From Clavulina sp. PMI_390 (Eukaryota; Basidiomycota; Agaricomycetes; Cantharellales; Hydnaceae), in NCBI GenBank assembly GCA_015039315.1, contig WIDE01000015.1, positions 391,119 to 455,118 of the forward strand: DNA of 64,000 nt, given 5' to 3'. Made by a program: the position numbers and the translations under genes. The notes under the pieces are model-generated. The model was not told the DNA's origin and ran no database searches. It was given only the letters and a program-made list of their open reading frames with translations. Below are positions 34,859 through 45,190 of the stretch, piece after piece; position 1 is the first letter of the stretch, and the number at the start of each line of letters is the position of its first letter.

Positions 34859-36463
34859 TCACATATAGCAGCGTCCACATTTGCACTCTTCGTGCCATCC
34901 AGTGACTGAGTTGGGAGGAAGACGGCCGACCTCTAATTTGTTCTGGAGGCAGATTGGGAGTGTCACTTGTATTGCAGAGTCTATAGCATGTCGCCCTAGA
35001 ACTATATCGCGGATAAACCCTGCCAGCGCACGCAATTGACCTACTTCATCGCAGTTGCCCACGAATCGAACGTCGACGGTATGCAGGGATCTTGCTAATT
35101 GCAGCCCGTTGGGAATAGGAAGGATTGGCGCTAGTACTGCGTAAGTGAGAGTCTGGTTTGCCTCAACGATAATCTTCGCCAGATTAGGCATGAATCTGAA
35201 CTTTGAGCAGATCAGTTTGCTGGTCGTTCCAACATCAAGGAACATTTCCCAACATACCATAGTCCGCATCGCCAGCATTATGTAAGAGATATTGTCCACC
35301 ATCCCTTCGGGGACATCATCACGCTGAAGCAAATGCCAAGCATCGTTATCGGCTACAGTTTGGTCCTCATACTCTGCCTCGTTCCAACCCAAGATGGATA
35401 GGGTGTGCAGATTCGGCAACCGAAGGAAACCGGCAATCCTTGCAATATACCGTTTACTTACTCTGCTGAGGGTCAAGGTAAGGACACTTGACAAAATTGT
35501 GGGCCGTAGAAAATCCCAGGCTACAAACGCGTCGAGTTCCAGCGCATGGAGGTTGGGACAGCCTTCGAGGAACATGTTAAACATATCGTCCAACTCCAAC
35601 CTATGTTGACCCCCCAAAGACAGGTGCTGCAACACGGGGGCATTTAGTGCCCCCATAGGAACGATACCATCAAAAGCCAAGAATTTGAGAGATGGGAAGC
35701 TGATAAATGGAGGAAGGGGTTGGAGGGTGTTGTCGGAATGACCATCCCATGTATAATTGATACTGAGCGATTCCAGGACTTGGAATACTAGGCCCGGTGC
35801 TGAGTACACCTGGCCGAATGGTCGCATAATTGCGAGTAAGCTCGGGTCATCACAGTGGATTGCAAGGGAACCCAGTCTTCCGAGGAGCATTTGAGATGCT
35901 TGGGGGTCCAGAGAACGCGGTATCGAGGGCGTGAGGATGAGAAAGAGGGGGTCATTCGGGGCCTTTCCAACAAATGGAGTAATTTGGGAGATGCGATCGG
36001 ATGGAAGGTGTATTGAATCCCAGAGAGATCGTTGGGTTGCGAGCACAGAGGCCCACTTGCGGCACACAAGGGACACATTGTAACGAAAGACCATTAGATC
36101 ATGTACACTCTTTTCCTCCTCGTATTGATTTTGGGCCCCTTCGGTAGGTCTCGAGAGCTCCAGTATATTGCGAAGCACCTCTTCTGGAAGGGCGCTGATC
36201 GATGTGCGCGCAGCTTGGCAGCTTTGTTCAAGTAAGAACAGCCCTTTGCGCACAGCCAATATCCTCTCCGTCAGTGCAGAGACTGTGCCGAGGAATGACC
36301 CTAGTATGGCCGCTTGCGTGGCCAGCTGCGCGTCATGTGCCTCCCGGGCACCGGGTGGTTGAACAAGGAGGATGGGGAGATAGATCTCGTGTCGAGTTCT
36401 TTCAAGCATTTGCTCGAGTTCCTCGACAGATTCCCTGAGTTTGCCAGTCGCCTGTCCGTACAT
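34859..36463 (-). CDS. F-box protein, tandem paralogue 2
   Basis: Long frame of 534 codons containing one likely intron. N-terminal helical segment (about 1-40: KLRESVEELEQMLERTRHEI) ends in YLPILLVQPPGAREAHD; a second helix has LTERILAVRKGLFLLEQSCQ; then the F-box (ISALPEEVLRNILELSRPTE...VSLVCRKWASVL). Leucine-rich blocks follow (FPSLKFLAFDGIVPMGALNA, VLQHLSLGGQHRLELD, LHALELDAFVAWD, VLTLTLSRVSKRYIARIAGF). The GTATGTTGGG...CTCAAAG stretch after 'LAMRTM' is a 57-nt stop-free intron by comparison with paralogues 4 and 5. The C-terminus is APILPIPNG, ALAGFIRDIVLGRHAID, LPPNSVTGWHEECKCGRC. Predicted SCF substrate adaptor; the C-terminal CxCxxC could bind metal. Confidence 0.85.
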   Translation of the reverse strand: MYGQATGKLRESVEELEQMLERTRHEIYLPILLVQPPGAREAHDAQLATQAAILGSFLGTVSALTERILAVRKGLFLLEQSCQAARTSISALPEEVLRNILELSRPTEGAQNQYEEEKSVHDLMVFRYNVSLVCRKWASVLATQRSLWDSIHLPSDRISQITPFVGKAPNDPLFLILTPSIPRSLDPQASQMLLGRLGSLAIHCDDPSLLAIMRPFGQVYSAPGLVFQVLESLSINYTWDGHSDNTLQPLPPFISFPSLKFLAFDGIVPMGALNAPVLQHLSLGGQHRLELDDMFNMFLEGCPNLHALELDAFVAWDFLRPTILSSVLTLTLSRVSKRYIARIAGFLRLPNLHTLSILGWNEAEYEDQTVADNDAWHLLQRDDVPEGMVDNISYIMLAMRTMVCWEMFLDVGTTSKLICSKFRFMPNLAKIIVEANQTLTYAVLAPILPIPNGLQLARSLHTVDVRFVGNCDEVGQLRALAGFIRDIVLGRHAIDSAIQVTLPICLQNKLEVGRLPPNSVTGWHEECKCGRCYM

Positions 36464-36887
36464 GGTGGACTAAGCAGCGATATTCAGAGGAGCTTATGCG
36501 CGAAAATAATGGGCAGGTAGGTTATTGTTGCTCCCGAGCGTTCAATGCTTTCAGTCCGGAATATCCTTTGCAATCAGGATGTCAAATTATTAATCCATTT
36601 CCTTTGACAGTTCGGCTCCCCTTGACACGGATTCTCGGTCGTCAACTATTGTAGCTCGCTCTGAACGGTATCAAGAACAGTTTGAATCTCTACCTACTCC
36701 AAGACAACACTGCTTCCAGTTCTTATCCCTATCCAAGGCACCCAGACAAATACTCCAGAGGACCTGCAAGATTCAGAACGCCAGATCCGCTTTCCACGTG
36801 ATCCCACGCCGCTAATAACGGAGACCGCTGCTGCGTGAAATTCGATTAATTCCTAACGGTGAGGCACATGGAAGGGATGCCCTCACC
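36464..36887. other. Intergenic between F-box paralogues 2 and 3
   Basis: No gene recognised. Confidence 0.45.
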
Positions 36888-38526
36888 TCATGGATCACAT
36901 TGTCCACACACACAACTCTCATGCCATCCATAAATCGAGTTGGAGGGAAGGCTACTTATATCTATATCCTTCTCGAGACACTGCGGTACCTTTGCCTTTA
37001 TCGCCGAGCCTAGGCCATGTCGCCTGAGAATGAGATCACGAATGACAATTACCAGTGCAGTCAACTCGTCCTTCTCGTCAGATCCGTCTGAGAGGTCAAT
37101 ATAAATCGTTTTTATAGATTGTCCGATAGTTTGTATCTGGGGGTGTGGAAGGATCGGCGCTATCAGTGCGTACACTAAAGCCTCGTTTGCACAAACCGCG
37201 TATTTGCTGAGGTTGGGCATGGAAGCAAGCTAGGCATTGGAGGTATAATTAGACATGACAAAACAACCAGGAGAGCGACGAAATGATTGAAATTACCATA
37301 ACCCGCATGACCTGCATCAATAACAAGAATTCGTCGACCATACCGTCAGGGCCGATGATCGTGACTGGGAGATCATTGCGGTGAAGCAGATGGTGACTAT
37401 CAGCCTCGGGATCGTGATAGCCATCCAATTTGTAGTTCCAATCAAGAATGGACAAGATATTGAGAAAGGGAGTCCTCAGCAACCTTGCAAGATTGGAAAG
37501 ATAACTTCTGCCAACATTCCTAAGGGTCAACGTAAGGAGCTGTGCCAAGACCACTGGGCTAGCTTGAGACGAAATACTGCAGGTTGTGAAGGCGTCAAGC
37601 TCCAACGTTTGGAGATTAGTGAAGTTCCGCAGGAAACTGCCGAACCGGAAGTCCAGTGCCAACCGCATTTGTCCCTCCATAGTCAGGTGCCGCAGTAAGG
37701 GGATATCAAGCCGGCCATGGGGAATAATCCCGTTCAGATTCAAGAATTTGAGTGCTGGGAAGTTGACAGGAGTTGACAACTCAACAGGAGTCTGAGGATC
37801 TCTCTCCCAGTAATCGTGAAGAGTAAGTGATTCCAGGGAACAGAATGTGGAGTCCGACGAAGGATGACATCCCCAGAATGACTCCATAACCTCTTGTAGA
37901 TCGTGATTGTCCCACTCGATAGTGAGCGCCGTGAGTCTCTTGACGAGGGCTTGGGTCGTGGGGGTGGTGAGAGGACGGGGAGACACGCGTGTCAAGGAGA
38001 GGGAAATAGGTAGATTGGTGACTTTTTTTACAAAGTGGAGCCACTAGTGATATCTGGTTGAAAGGGACAACGATGGAATCCCAAAGGCGACCTTGAGTCA
38101 CAACAACGGACCGCCACCTATGGCAGACAAGCGACATGTTTTTACGATACTTCATCAAGTCGAAAGTTCTTGACCACTTGGAGCCGGGGATTTCATCGAC
38201 TCCATGGTGATTGGGCCCCGAAATTGTGAGAATATATCCAAGAATCTCCTCAGGGAGGATGTGGATTGGAGTGCGAGCAGCTTGACACCTTCGTTCGAGC
38301 AAGAAGACGCCTTTGCGTACAACCAGCAGCCTCTCAGCGAGTCCGGAGAGAGAGTTAAGGAGTGCTTCTAGTGCGGCCGCTTGTGAACGTAGTAACGCGT
38401 CGTGAGGCTTCCGCGCGTCAGGTGGATGAGAAGAGTGGGATGGTAATATTCGTGTCTGACACCTTCGAAGATATTCTCTAGCTCCTCAACAGAATCCCTT
38501 AGTTTGTCGGTTGTTACCTCAAACAT
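36888..38526 (-). pseudogene. F-box paralogue 3, two frameshifts
   Basis: The ATG at 38526 starts MFEVTTDKLRDSVEELENIF. The frame is lost near 38425-38435: YYHPTLL is followed by a 4-nt deletion relative to the LLVHPP motif, and the shifted frame continues ARKPHDALLRSQAAALEALL. The F-box is intact (IHILPEEILGYILTISGPNH, MSLVCHRWRSVV). A second shift, +1 at an A7 run (38021-38035), separates 'VAPLCKK' from KVTNLPISLSLTRVSPRPLT. Everything downstream is well conserved, including the intron after 'MRVM' and the end LPSNSIYGWHESCVCGQCDP. The second shift could be a homopolymer sequencing error; the first could not easily be. Called a pseudogene, possibly recent. Confidence 0.68.
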
Positions 38527-38715
38527 AGGCTGGGAGCAGATGCCAAGACTGAAGGGTGTGGCGCGTGCTCACTGGCAGTTATTATTGTTTGCTGCTGGGT
38601 ATTTGCGTGCCGTTCCAAACCGGGACAGCGTTTGCAAATCATTCCGCCCTCTGTATAAGCAACCGCGGTGGGCATTCATTCCAGAAACCGAAACACGTAG
38701 GAATGTGGTCATGAA

Positions 38716-40369
38716 TCACGTATCACATCGCCTACATACACATTTCTCGTGCCATCCGGAAATTGAGCTGGAGGGAAGGCTGCTCGTATCCAGATACCCT
38801 TCAAGACATCGCGGTACCCTGGCTCGTATTGCCAAATCCTGACCATATCGCCGGAGAATGAGATCGCGAATGAACAGCGCCAGTGCGAGCAGCTGGTCTT
38901 CTTCCTCGCAGCCATCTACGAGAGTGATATCGATCGCTTGCACGGATTCTCCGAGAGGGTGTACTAGTCGAAAGGGAAGGATTGGGGCTAAAATCGCGTA
39001 AGCGAACGGTTGATTCGCTTGAACCGTAATAGCACTAAGACTGAGCATGGACCCGAGCTAAGAGTGAAGAAGTCAGAGTTCTACAGCGAACGTAGTGGCG
39101 CACAGATCTCAAACGCACCATGCCGCGCATAGCCATCATCAACGACGCAACTTCATCAATCCCACCTTCAGCTCCAAAAATTGTGTCCAGGAGGTCATCG
39201 CGATGAAGTAGGTGGTGGACACGTCTCTCACGATCCCTTGGGTAGGTGGCTTTAGGGTCCCGCCACAGAATGCACAAGTTCTCCAGTTTCGGAACCCTCA
39301 ATAATTCTGAGATTTTTGACATGAGATACGCCCCTATGTCGCGGAGGGTCAATGTAATGAGATTTGGCAGGACGAGTGAGTCTCCCTGGGGGGTGGTGCA
39401 AGTTCTGAATCCTGTTAGCTCTAGCGATTGGAGCTGAGTAAAGGTCTGAAGGCAGTCATGGAACGTGGAGTCGAGAGCCATCCGCCCTTGCCCGTCTGCA
39501 GTAAACTGCTGTAGGGATGGCGCATTGATCTTCCCGCTTGGAGTGACACTACAAAAGCTTAAGGACTTGAGTGACGGGAAGCTGTGAGTTCCTAAGTCGA
39601 ACCGCGAAGAACTTCCTCCCCACCACAAGCCATCAGGATATATATACCTATTCTCATGATATATTCTGATCGACTCCAGAACAGGAAATATTAGGCTCTC
39701 CTCTCCAAAAGATTCCATAATATCCCCGATACTTTGGTCGGACCACTCAATATTGAGGGCATTGAGTTTCATAAGGAAAGTGCTGATGATGGTGGTGCTG
39801 AGAGGGCGGGGAGGGAGGGCCGTCAAGGTTAAATAGAGAGGAAATCTGGTCGCCCTTTCACAGGAAGCGGCGAACAGTGAGATGTCACTGGAGGGAATGA
39901 CTATGGAGTCCCAGAGAAGGCGTTGGCCAGCAGTCACGGAATACCATTTGCGACAGACGAGCGACATATTATAGCGAAAGCTCATTAGGTTACTGGAGTT
40001 TCGCTCCATGTTTTCATGATATCTGGGACCTTCGTGAGGCGTGGGCCTTGAGAGAGTAAGGATATAACCAAGTATCTCCTCAGGAAGAGCATGGATTGCT
40101 ACACGCCCTGCTTGACAACTTCGTTCGACCACGAAGAGCCCTTTTTGCACAGCTAGTAGCCTATTCGTCAACTCAGAGACCGCAGAAAGGAGCGAGTTAA
40201 GCGCGTCTCCCTGTGTGCGGAGCAACACATTGTGAGCTTCTCGTGCGTTCGGTGGATGAACGAGGAGAGTAGGATGGTAGATTTGGCGTCGAGAACTTTC
40301 CAGTAGTTTCTCCAGCTCACTGACGGATTCCTCCAGTTTGCTGGTGGTCGCGTCGTACGTGGTTCGCAT
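38716..40369 (-). CDS. F-box protein, tandem paralogue 4
   Basis: Two exons joined after 'MMAMRGMV', then LGSMLSLSAITVQANQPFAY. Start MRTTYDATTSKLEESVSELE, then QIYHPTLLVHPPNAREAH, LAVQKGLFVVERSCQAGR, F-box (IHALPEEILGYILTLSRPTP...MSLVCRKWYSVT), leucine-rich region (FPSLKSLSFCSVTPSGKINA, LQSLELTGFRTC, LPNLITLTLRDIG), APILPFRLVHP, FIRDLILRRYG, and the end SLPSSSISGWHEKCVCRRC. No break seen. The role as an SCF adaptor is inferred from the F-box; the target is unknown. Confidence 0.87.
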
Positions 40370-40825
40370 GTGGACGTGCGGTAGAAAGGCTGAGGCGGAA
40401 AAAGGTTCCGTGTATCGTTGTTGTGGTCGAACATGCAGTTATTCACTCACTATCGTAACTCGGTGCCGCGCTGAAACCAAACAGAACAGAATAGAACACT
40501 CACCAAGTTATTGAGACAGATCATTCAGTAGCATTTCGAGTCTCAGAACGAGCTATAGGCGCTCATTAACGATGGTGCCTACTACAGATAGAAACAAATG
40601 CTTTTTTTACGGCGACGTGGGGATTGTTGCTCCGCTCTCACTGCCCTCAGTATGGCTAGCATTGTATCAAGCAGCTCTACCCATATAGAATGCTCAGTAG
40701 CGCTTCCGACCTGATTTGACGCCAATTATGGCAGTGGTAGTGGATGGGGGGATTTTTTGATCTAAATTCGGTCAAACGCCGAACTAACAGAGCAACTAAA
40801 TGGCGATATGAACTTACTTGGTGGA
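40370..40825. other. Intergenic between F-box paralogues 4 and 5
   Basis: No gene recognised. Confidence 0.45.
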
Positions 40826-42454
40826 TTACTTGCCACAGCGTCCGCACCTACATGTTTCGTGCCATCCAATGATTGAGCCGGGTGGAAGGCTGCCCACTTC
40901 TAGAGCTTTCTCAAGACATCGTGGTGCTTTTACCTGTATCGCCGCGTCCAACGCGTGTCGTCGTAGAATAAGGTCGCGAATGAATCCCGCCAATGCGAGT
41001 AGTTGGTCCTCTTGACCACAGTTGTCCGTGAGCTGTATGTCGACGGTCTGTACGGATTGTGTGGTTGCAATCGTAGGCGTACCGGGGACGGGAAGGATTG
41101 GCGCTAGGATTGCGTAGATCGATGCTTGCCTCCCCTGAACAGCAACCTTTGTAAGATGTAGCATGGAATCGAACTATAAGAGAATCAATTTCACCACCAC
41201 TCTCAAGATAAAATGCCACCTGCATACCGTAGCACGCATCGCTAGCATCAGAAACGAAAGATCATCCACCATGGTCTCAGGAACATCATTCCGCTCAAGC
41301 AAATGCCGGACATCAGAATCAACAGGAGCTTCATTTTCGTCATTGCCATTGCCCATATCGGTCTTCCAATCGAAGATGGAGAGGTTGCGCAGATTTGGCA
41401 TCCTAAGGAAGGCGGCAAGCCCTATGAGGTACCGATGATTAACTCTGCTGAGGACCAGAGTGGCAAGTTTTGGCAAAGTCGTGTGGCGAGAAAAATCGCA
41501 GTCTTCAAAGGCATCGAGTTCTAGCGTGTTGAGATTGGTGCAGGCCTCGAGGAACCCGCTCAATGCGCTTTCTAGCTTCAATCTGTCTTGTCCGCCCAAA
41601 GACAGATGCTTTAAGAGAGGAGCATTTATTACTTTCCTAGGGATAATCCCATCAAGATTCAGTGATCTCAGAGATGGGAAGGTGACGAATGATGGAAAAG
41701 ATTGGGCTGCATCCTCGAAATGCCCACCCCAAGCATAAGTGATGCTGAGTGATTCTAGGGCTGGAAACACAAGGCCCGTGGCGGTACGTGCTTGTCCAAA
41801 TAGCTGCATGACTTTGGGGATACTTGGCTCGTTACATTCAACAGTGAGCGCATTGAGTCTGTTGAGAAGGGTTTGGGTTGTTGGCGCGTTGAGAGGACGG
41901 GAAATTGGGGGTGTTATGATGAGAGAAACAGGAGTATTTGACGTCTTTTCAAAAAATGGAGCGACCAGGGAGATGTGATTGGATGGTAGGAGTATAGAAT
42001 CCCAGAGGAAGTTTTGGCTCGCAATCGCGGAGGACCACCTGCGACAGACACGAGATGCGTTGTTACGATAGTCCATCAAATGACGAGCTCTCATTTTCTT
42101 CTCATATTGGCCATTGGACCATTCAAATTCCACTGGCCTCGAGAGCATGAGAATATAACGGAGTATCTCCTCAGGAAGGGCATTGATTGATGTGCGTGCA
42201 GCCTGACAGCTTCGTTCAAGTAGGAAAACCCCTTTGCGCACAGCATTCAGCCTTTCTATTAGCTCGGAGACGGGGCCGAGTAGCGCTCCTAGTGCAGCAG
42301 CCTGTGCTACCAGTAATGCATCATGTGCTTTTCGTGAGCTGGATGGATGGACGAGGAGAGTGGGATAGTAGATTTCGCGTTTAGCAGCCTCCAGGGTCCG
42401 CTCTAGCTCGCCTATGGTATCGCTGAGCTTCCTAATAGCTGCATCGCTATTCAT
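40826..42454 (-). CDS. F-box protein, tandem paralogue 5
   Basis: Two exons. The ATG at 42454 gives MNSDAAIRKLSDTIGELERT; a longer frame to 42475 lacks an ATG. Then YYPTLLVHPSSSRKAHDALL, LNAVRKGVFLLERSCQAART, F-box (INALPEEILRYILMLSRPVE, then SRVCRRWSSAI), leucine-rich blocks (FPSLRSLNLDGIIPRKVINA, LKHLSLGGQDRLKLESALSG, LNTLELDAFEDCDF), an intron after 'LAMRATV', then FDSMLHLTKVAVQGRQASIY, APILPVPG, FIRDLILRRHALD and SLPPGSIIGWHETCRCGRC. Intact, and closest to paralogue 2 by eye (shared LSLGGQ and LELDAF blocks). Confidence 0.87.
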
Positions 42455-42723
42455 GAGAGCTAACTTGATCTCCACTACTTGGTGAGAGTGTCAGAGATTG
42501 GAGGTCGTGTGCACTGTTGTTGTTGTGGCTTGGCTTATGCTGTTTTGCTTCCTCCGAAGCCTCCTTCACAATCGGGGTTCATTACCATGCAGCCTCCAAT
42601 TGAGTCAGCATCTTGCAATCCCTCGGGGTTCTTGACACCAGACCCGAATCTTAATCTCAAACTTGTCCCCAAATGACACATCCATCACTTCTCAAAAAAG
42701 TTGCTTATGAGTGATCCTCCCAC

Positions 42724-42843
42724 ATGCCGCGCCAGCTCTTCCTCCCTCGTATATCATCTGGCCACCACCACATCTTGCACCTTCCTCCTTCTCTTCGGCT
42801 TCACTCCACCTTCACTAGCATACGAACGAGACCTCGACAATCG
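42724..42843 (+). other. In-frame presequence-like extension of Ure2p-like GST 1
   Basis: An upstream ATG at 42724 is in frame with the GST start at 42844 with no stop between. The 40 residues begin MPRQLFLPRISSG and end FTSIRTRPRQS; they are Arg-rich and contain no Asp or Glu, as in mitochondrial presequences. Whether it is translated is not shown. Confidence 0.5.
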
Positions 42844-44157
42844 ATGGCGCCTGCATTCACGCTCTTCACCCACCCAAGCACTCCCAATGGCATCAAGATG
42901 AATCTGTTCCTCTGTATGTTCTTTCTAACATATGCTTGGATGCTCGCGCCATTCGGAGGCTGCGGAGAGCAACCAGGCTGACGTTTTTGCGCAACTGGTA
43001 CTGAACGATGGCGCTTTGCCTCCAGCGGAGCTTCAGGAAGCTTACCCCACCTCGATGCCGGAGTATCGGACTCAGGTCATGCAGATGTGGCGTCTCGAGC
43101 ATCGCGAGCCATGGTATCTTCGGGTGCGCCCTCTTCCTCGTTCTCTCTCCTCTCTTCCCTAACTATGCTGACTGTTTGTCCTTGGCCATGATCTCGTATT
43201 GTTCCGCAGATCAACCCAAATGGGAAAGTCCCCGCCCTCATTCACCACCGTCCCGGGGGCAAGAATCATGCCGTTTTCGAGTCGACGGCCATGATTGTGC
43301 ACCTTGTGCAGCACTTCGATCCCGACCGTAAACTCTCATTCAAACCTCAGTCCGACGAAGAGTCTGAGTGCTTGCAATGGACTTTCTGGGGTGTAAGTTC
43401 TCCCCTCTCGTCTCAAGAAATCTTCCTTTATGCTAATGATATTGATTTTGACCTCATCTTTCTAGCATGGAGGTATGGGAATACGTTTATCTCGTTCACC
43501 CCCCAATACTGAGACTGACCTTTGATGCTTCGTATGCCAGAAATTGCACCCATCCAAAGTAAGCTGTCTTTGATCATGTCAGAAGTTGGGAAGGTTTCAT
43601 TGATCTCTCATCATATCAGGTTTGACTGCCCAAGCATTGACCCATCCCGCCCCCGAGATGGAAGGCATGAAAAAGCGTGAGCTACTACTTCCGACTTGTG
43701 TGGCTTTTCCCCACTCCTAAGCTAATCATCCAATCATACTATACAGACCTTATCGAGCAAATTTGGGACATGTACGGAATGATGAATACGCGTCTCGAGG
43801 GCCGTGACTGGCTCGTTGGACCTGGTCGCGGCATGTGCTCAATCGCCGACATCTCCATGCTTACTTGGTAAGAATCGGGATCTTCAGACATGGAATCAAT
43901 CCATCCGTTTGCGGCTTATTGACGTTGGAACATTTGAATAGGATCCTCGGCCATACGTGGGGAGGGGTTCCTGATCTGAGCGTCTTCCCTAATGTCAATG
44001 TGAGCTCTCTTTGCTTCTTGGCATTATATTCACCTCTCTAATCCGGCGGATAACCTATCTATCACGACAGCGCTGGAAGATGGCGATGCAGTCTCGTCCT
44101 GCTATCGGAAAGATCCTGGCTGGGATGGGTGCTGCTGATGACGATGATGACGACTAG
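42844..44157 (+). CDS. Ure2p-like glutathione transferase 1
   Basis: GST of the Ure2p-like fungal class. Exon 1 gives MAPAFTLFTHPSTPNGIKMN with the TPNG motif; it splices (T|CG) to ELQEAYPTSMPEYRTQVMQM, then INPNGKVPALIHHRPGGKNH and VFESTAMIVHLVQHFD (the glutathione-binding ES motif). A 7-nt exon (43466-43472) and an 18-nt exon (43541-43558) give HGEIAPIQ. The C-domain follows: LTAQALTHPAPEMEGMKK, IEQIWDMYGMMNTRLEGRDW, GMCSIADISMLTW, WGGVPDLSVFPNVN, RWKMAMQSRPAIGKILAG and an Asp-rich end. Exon 2 is divergent from paralogue 2. Tandem with the GST at 45191, same intron phases. It could use the upstream in-frame ATG at 42724 for mitochondrial import. Confidence 0.84.
43466..43472 (+). other. 7-nt microexon, Ure2p-like GST 1
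   Basis: Context is ...TTTCTAG|CATGGAG|GTATGG...; encodes His-Gly plus one nucleotide. The paralogue has CATGCAG at the equivalent place. Confidence 0.75.
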
Positions 44158-44923
44158 TCATTCCAGAGAGGAAGCATTAGAGATAATACCTGTGTATATT
44201 GCGGCTGAATTTCAGAAGACCGCCATCGGTTCAAATTAATATATATACGATGTGCATGAAGCAAGCCGTCCCCGAAAGTAACAAATCCTGAGGATGACCT
44301 GAAATGCGCGCGCAGATGAGGAGTGGCTCTGTGAGGGACGTTGACCATGTCCAACACTAGGGATCGACCACTGGTGGGTGTGCGTGTGTGAGCCATGGTC
44401 CGGAAAGTGAAATAGAGTCGACTTTAGAACCCTACTTTCCCCTTTGGATTACGATTTGCTCCGGTCGGACCTAGTAGGATCAGAGTCACCGGGCGTAGAA
44501 CTGCCAGCATCTTGTCAACGCACGCCAACGAATATTTGTTGTGTTGAAATTCCCCGCACTCTGATAATCGGCTACCGAATAAGTTGGGCCGTCGATCGAG
44601 GCGCGCATTGCAGTCCTCGACTTCGCCGCATCGTTGCGCGACGATCTCGCTGAATGTCGAAAGGCTAACGTTAAGTTGAACGGGGGACTCTGGACGCATT
44701 CGGCTCCTGCCTTAAGCTTCCAATTACTTGGTGTACCGGCGCCGCATGAGCCAACTAACTGCATGTACATCGCCGCCACACATTGTGATCTTCATTCCGG
44801 CGTGTCAGGAGAAGGAAGGGAAGGGAAGGGAAGAAGGTGGCGAAGCCACAATGAATCTGGAATCCCCGAAATCCAAGGAATACAGCATTATCGATTACCA
44901 CATCCGTCGACCCGGGTGTTTTC
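44158..44923. other. Intergenic between the two Ure2p-like GSTs
   Basis: No gene recognised. Contains an AAGGGAAGGGAAGGGAAG purine tract near 44816-44833. Confidence 0.45.
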
Positions 44924-45190
44924 ATGCCACCTGCACTAGCAGATACTCTTCGCCTGCGCCTCTGCACCTCTTCTACATCAGCACACAGGCTGGAAAGTCG
45001 TCTCCGGCATTTATCGACAGCCTCTGCCAGAATCCTAAGAACTGTGAATCAACCCCGCCATAGTCTCGGTCGAAGACAGATTCGTGCCTCGAATTTGCTT
45101 ACGAGTTCCCCTGCCACAAAGACCCCGAATCGTTTATACTCTCAGCACGCTCTCACAAATAAACCTCCCCCTTCCACCTCAAAGCAAACA
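44924..45190 (+). other. In-frame presequence-like extension of Ure2p-like GST 2
   Basis: An ATG at 44924 is in frame with the GST ATG at 45191 with no stop in 89 codons. The peptide starts MPPALADTLRLRLCTSSTSA, is rich in Arg, Ser, Thr and Ala, and has only two acidic residues. It carries NRLYSQHA near its end, which resembles a mitochondrial processing site with Arg upstream of the cut. Confidence 0.58.

Noticed and set aside
38021..38035. A7-run frameshift in F-box paralogue 3 as proof of a pseudogene
   Set aside because: A homopolymer shift alone may be a sequencing error; the call rests also on the 4-nt deletion near 38430.
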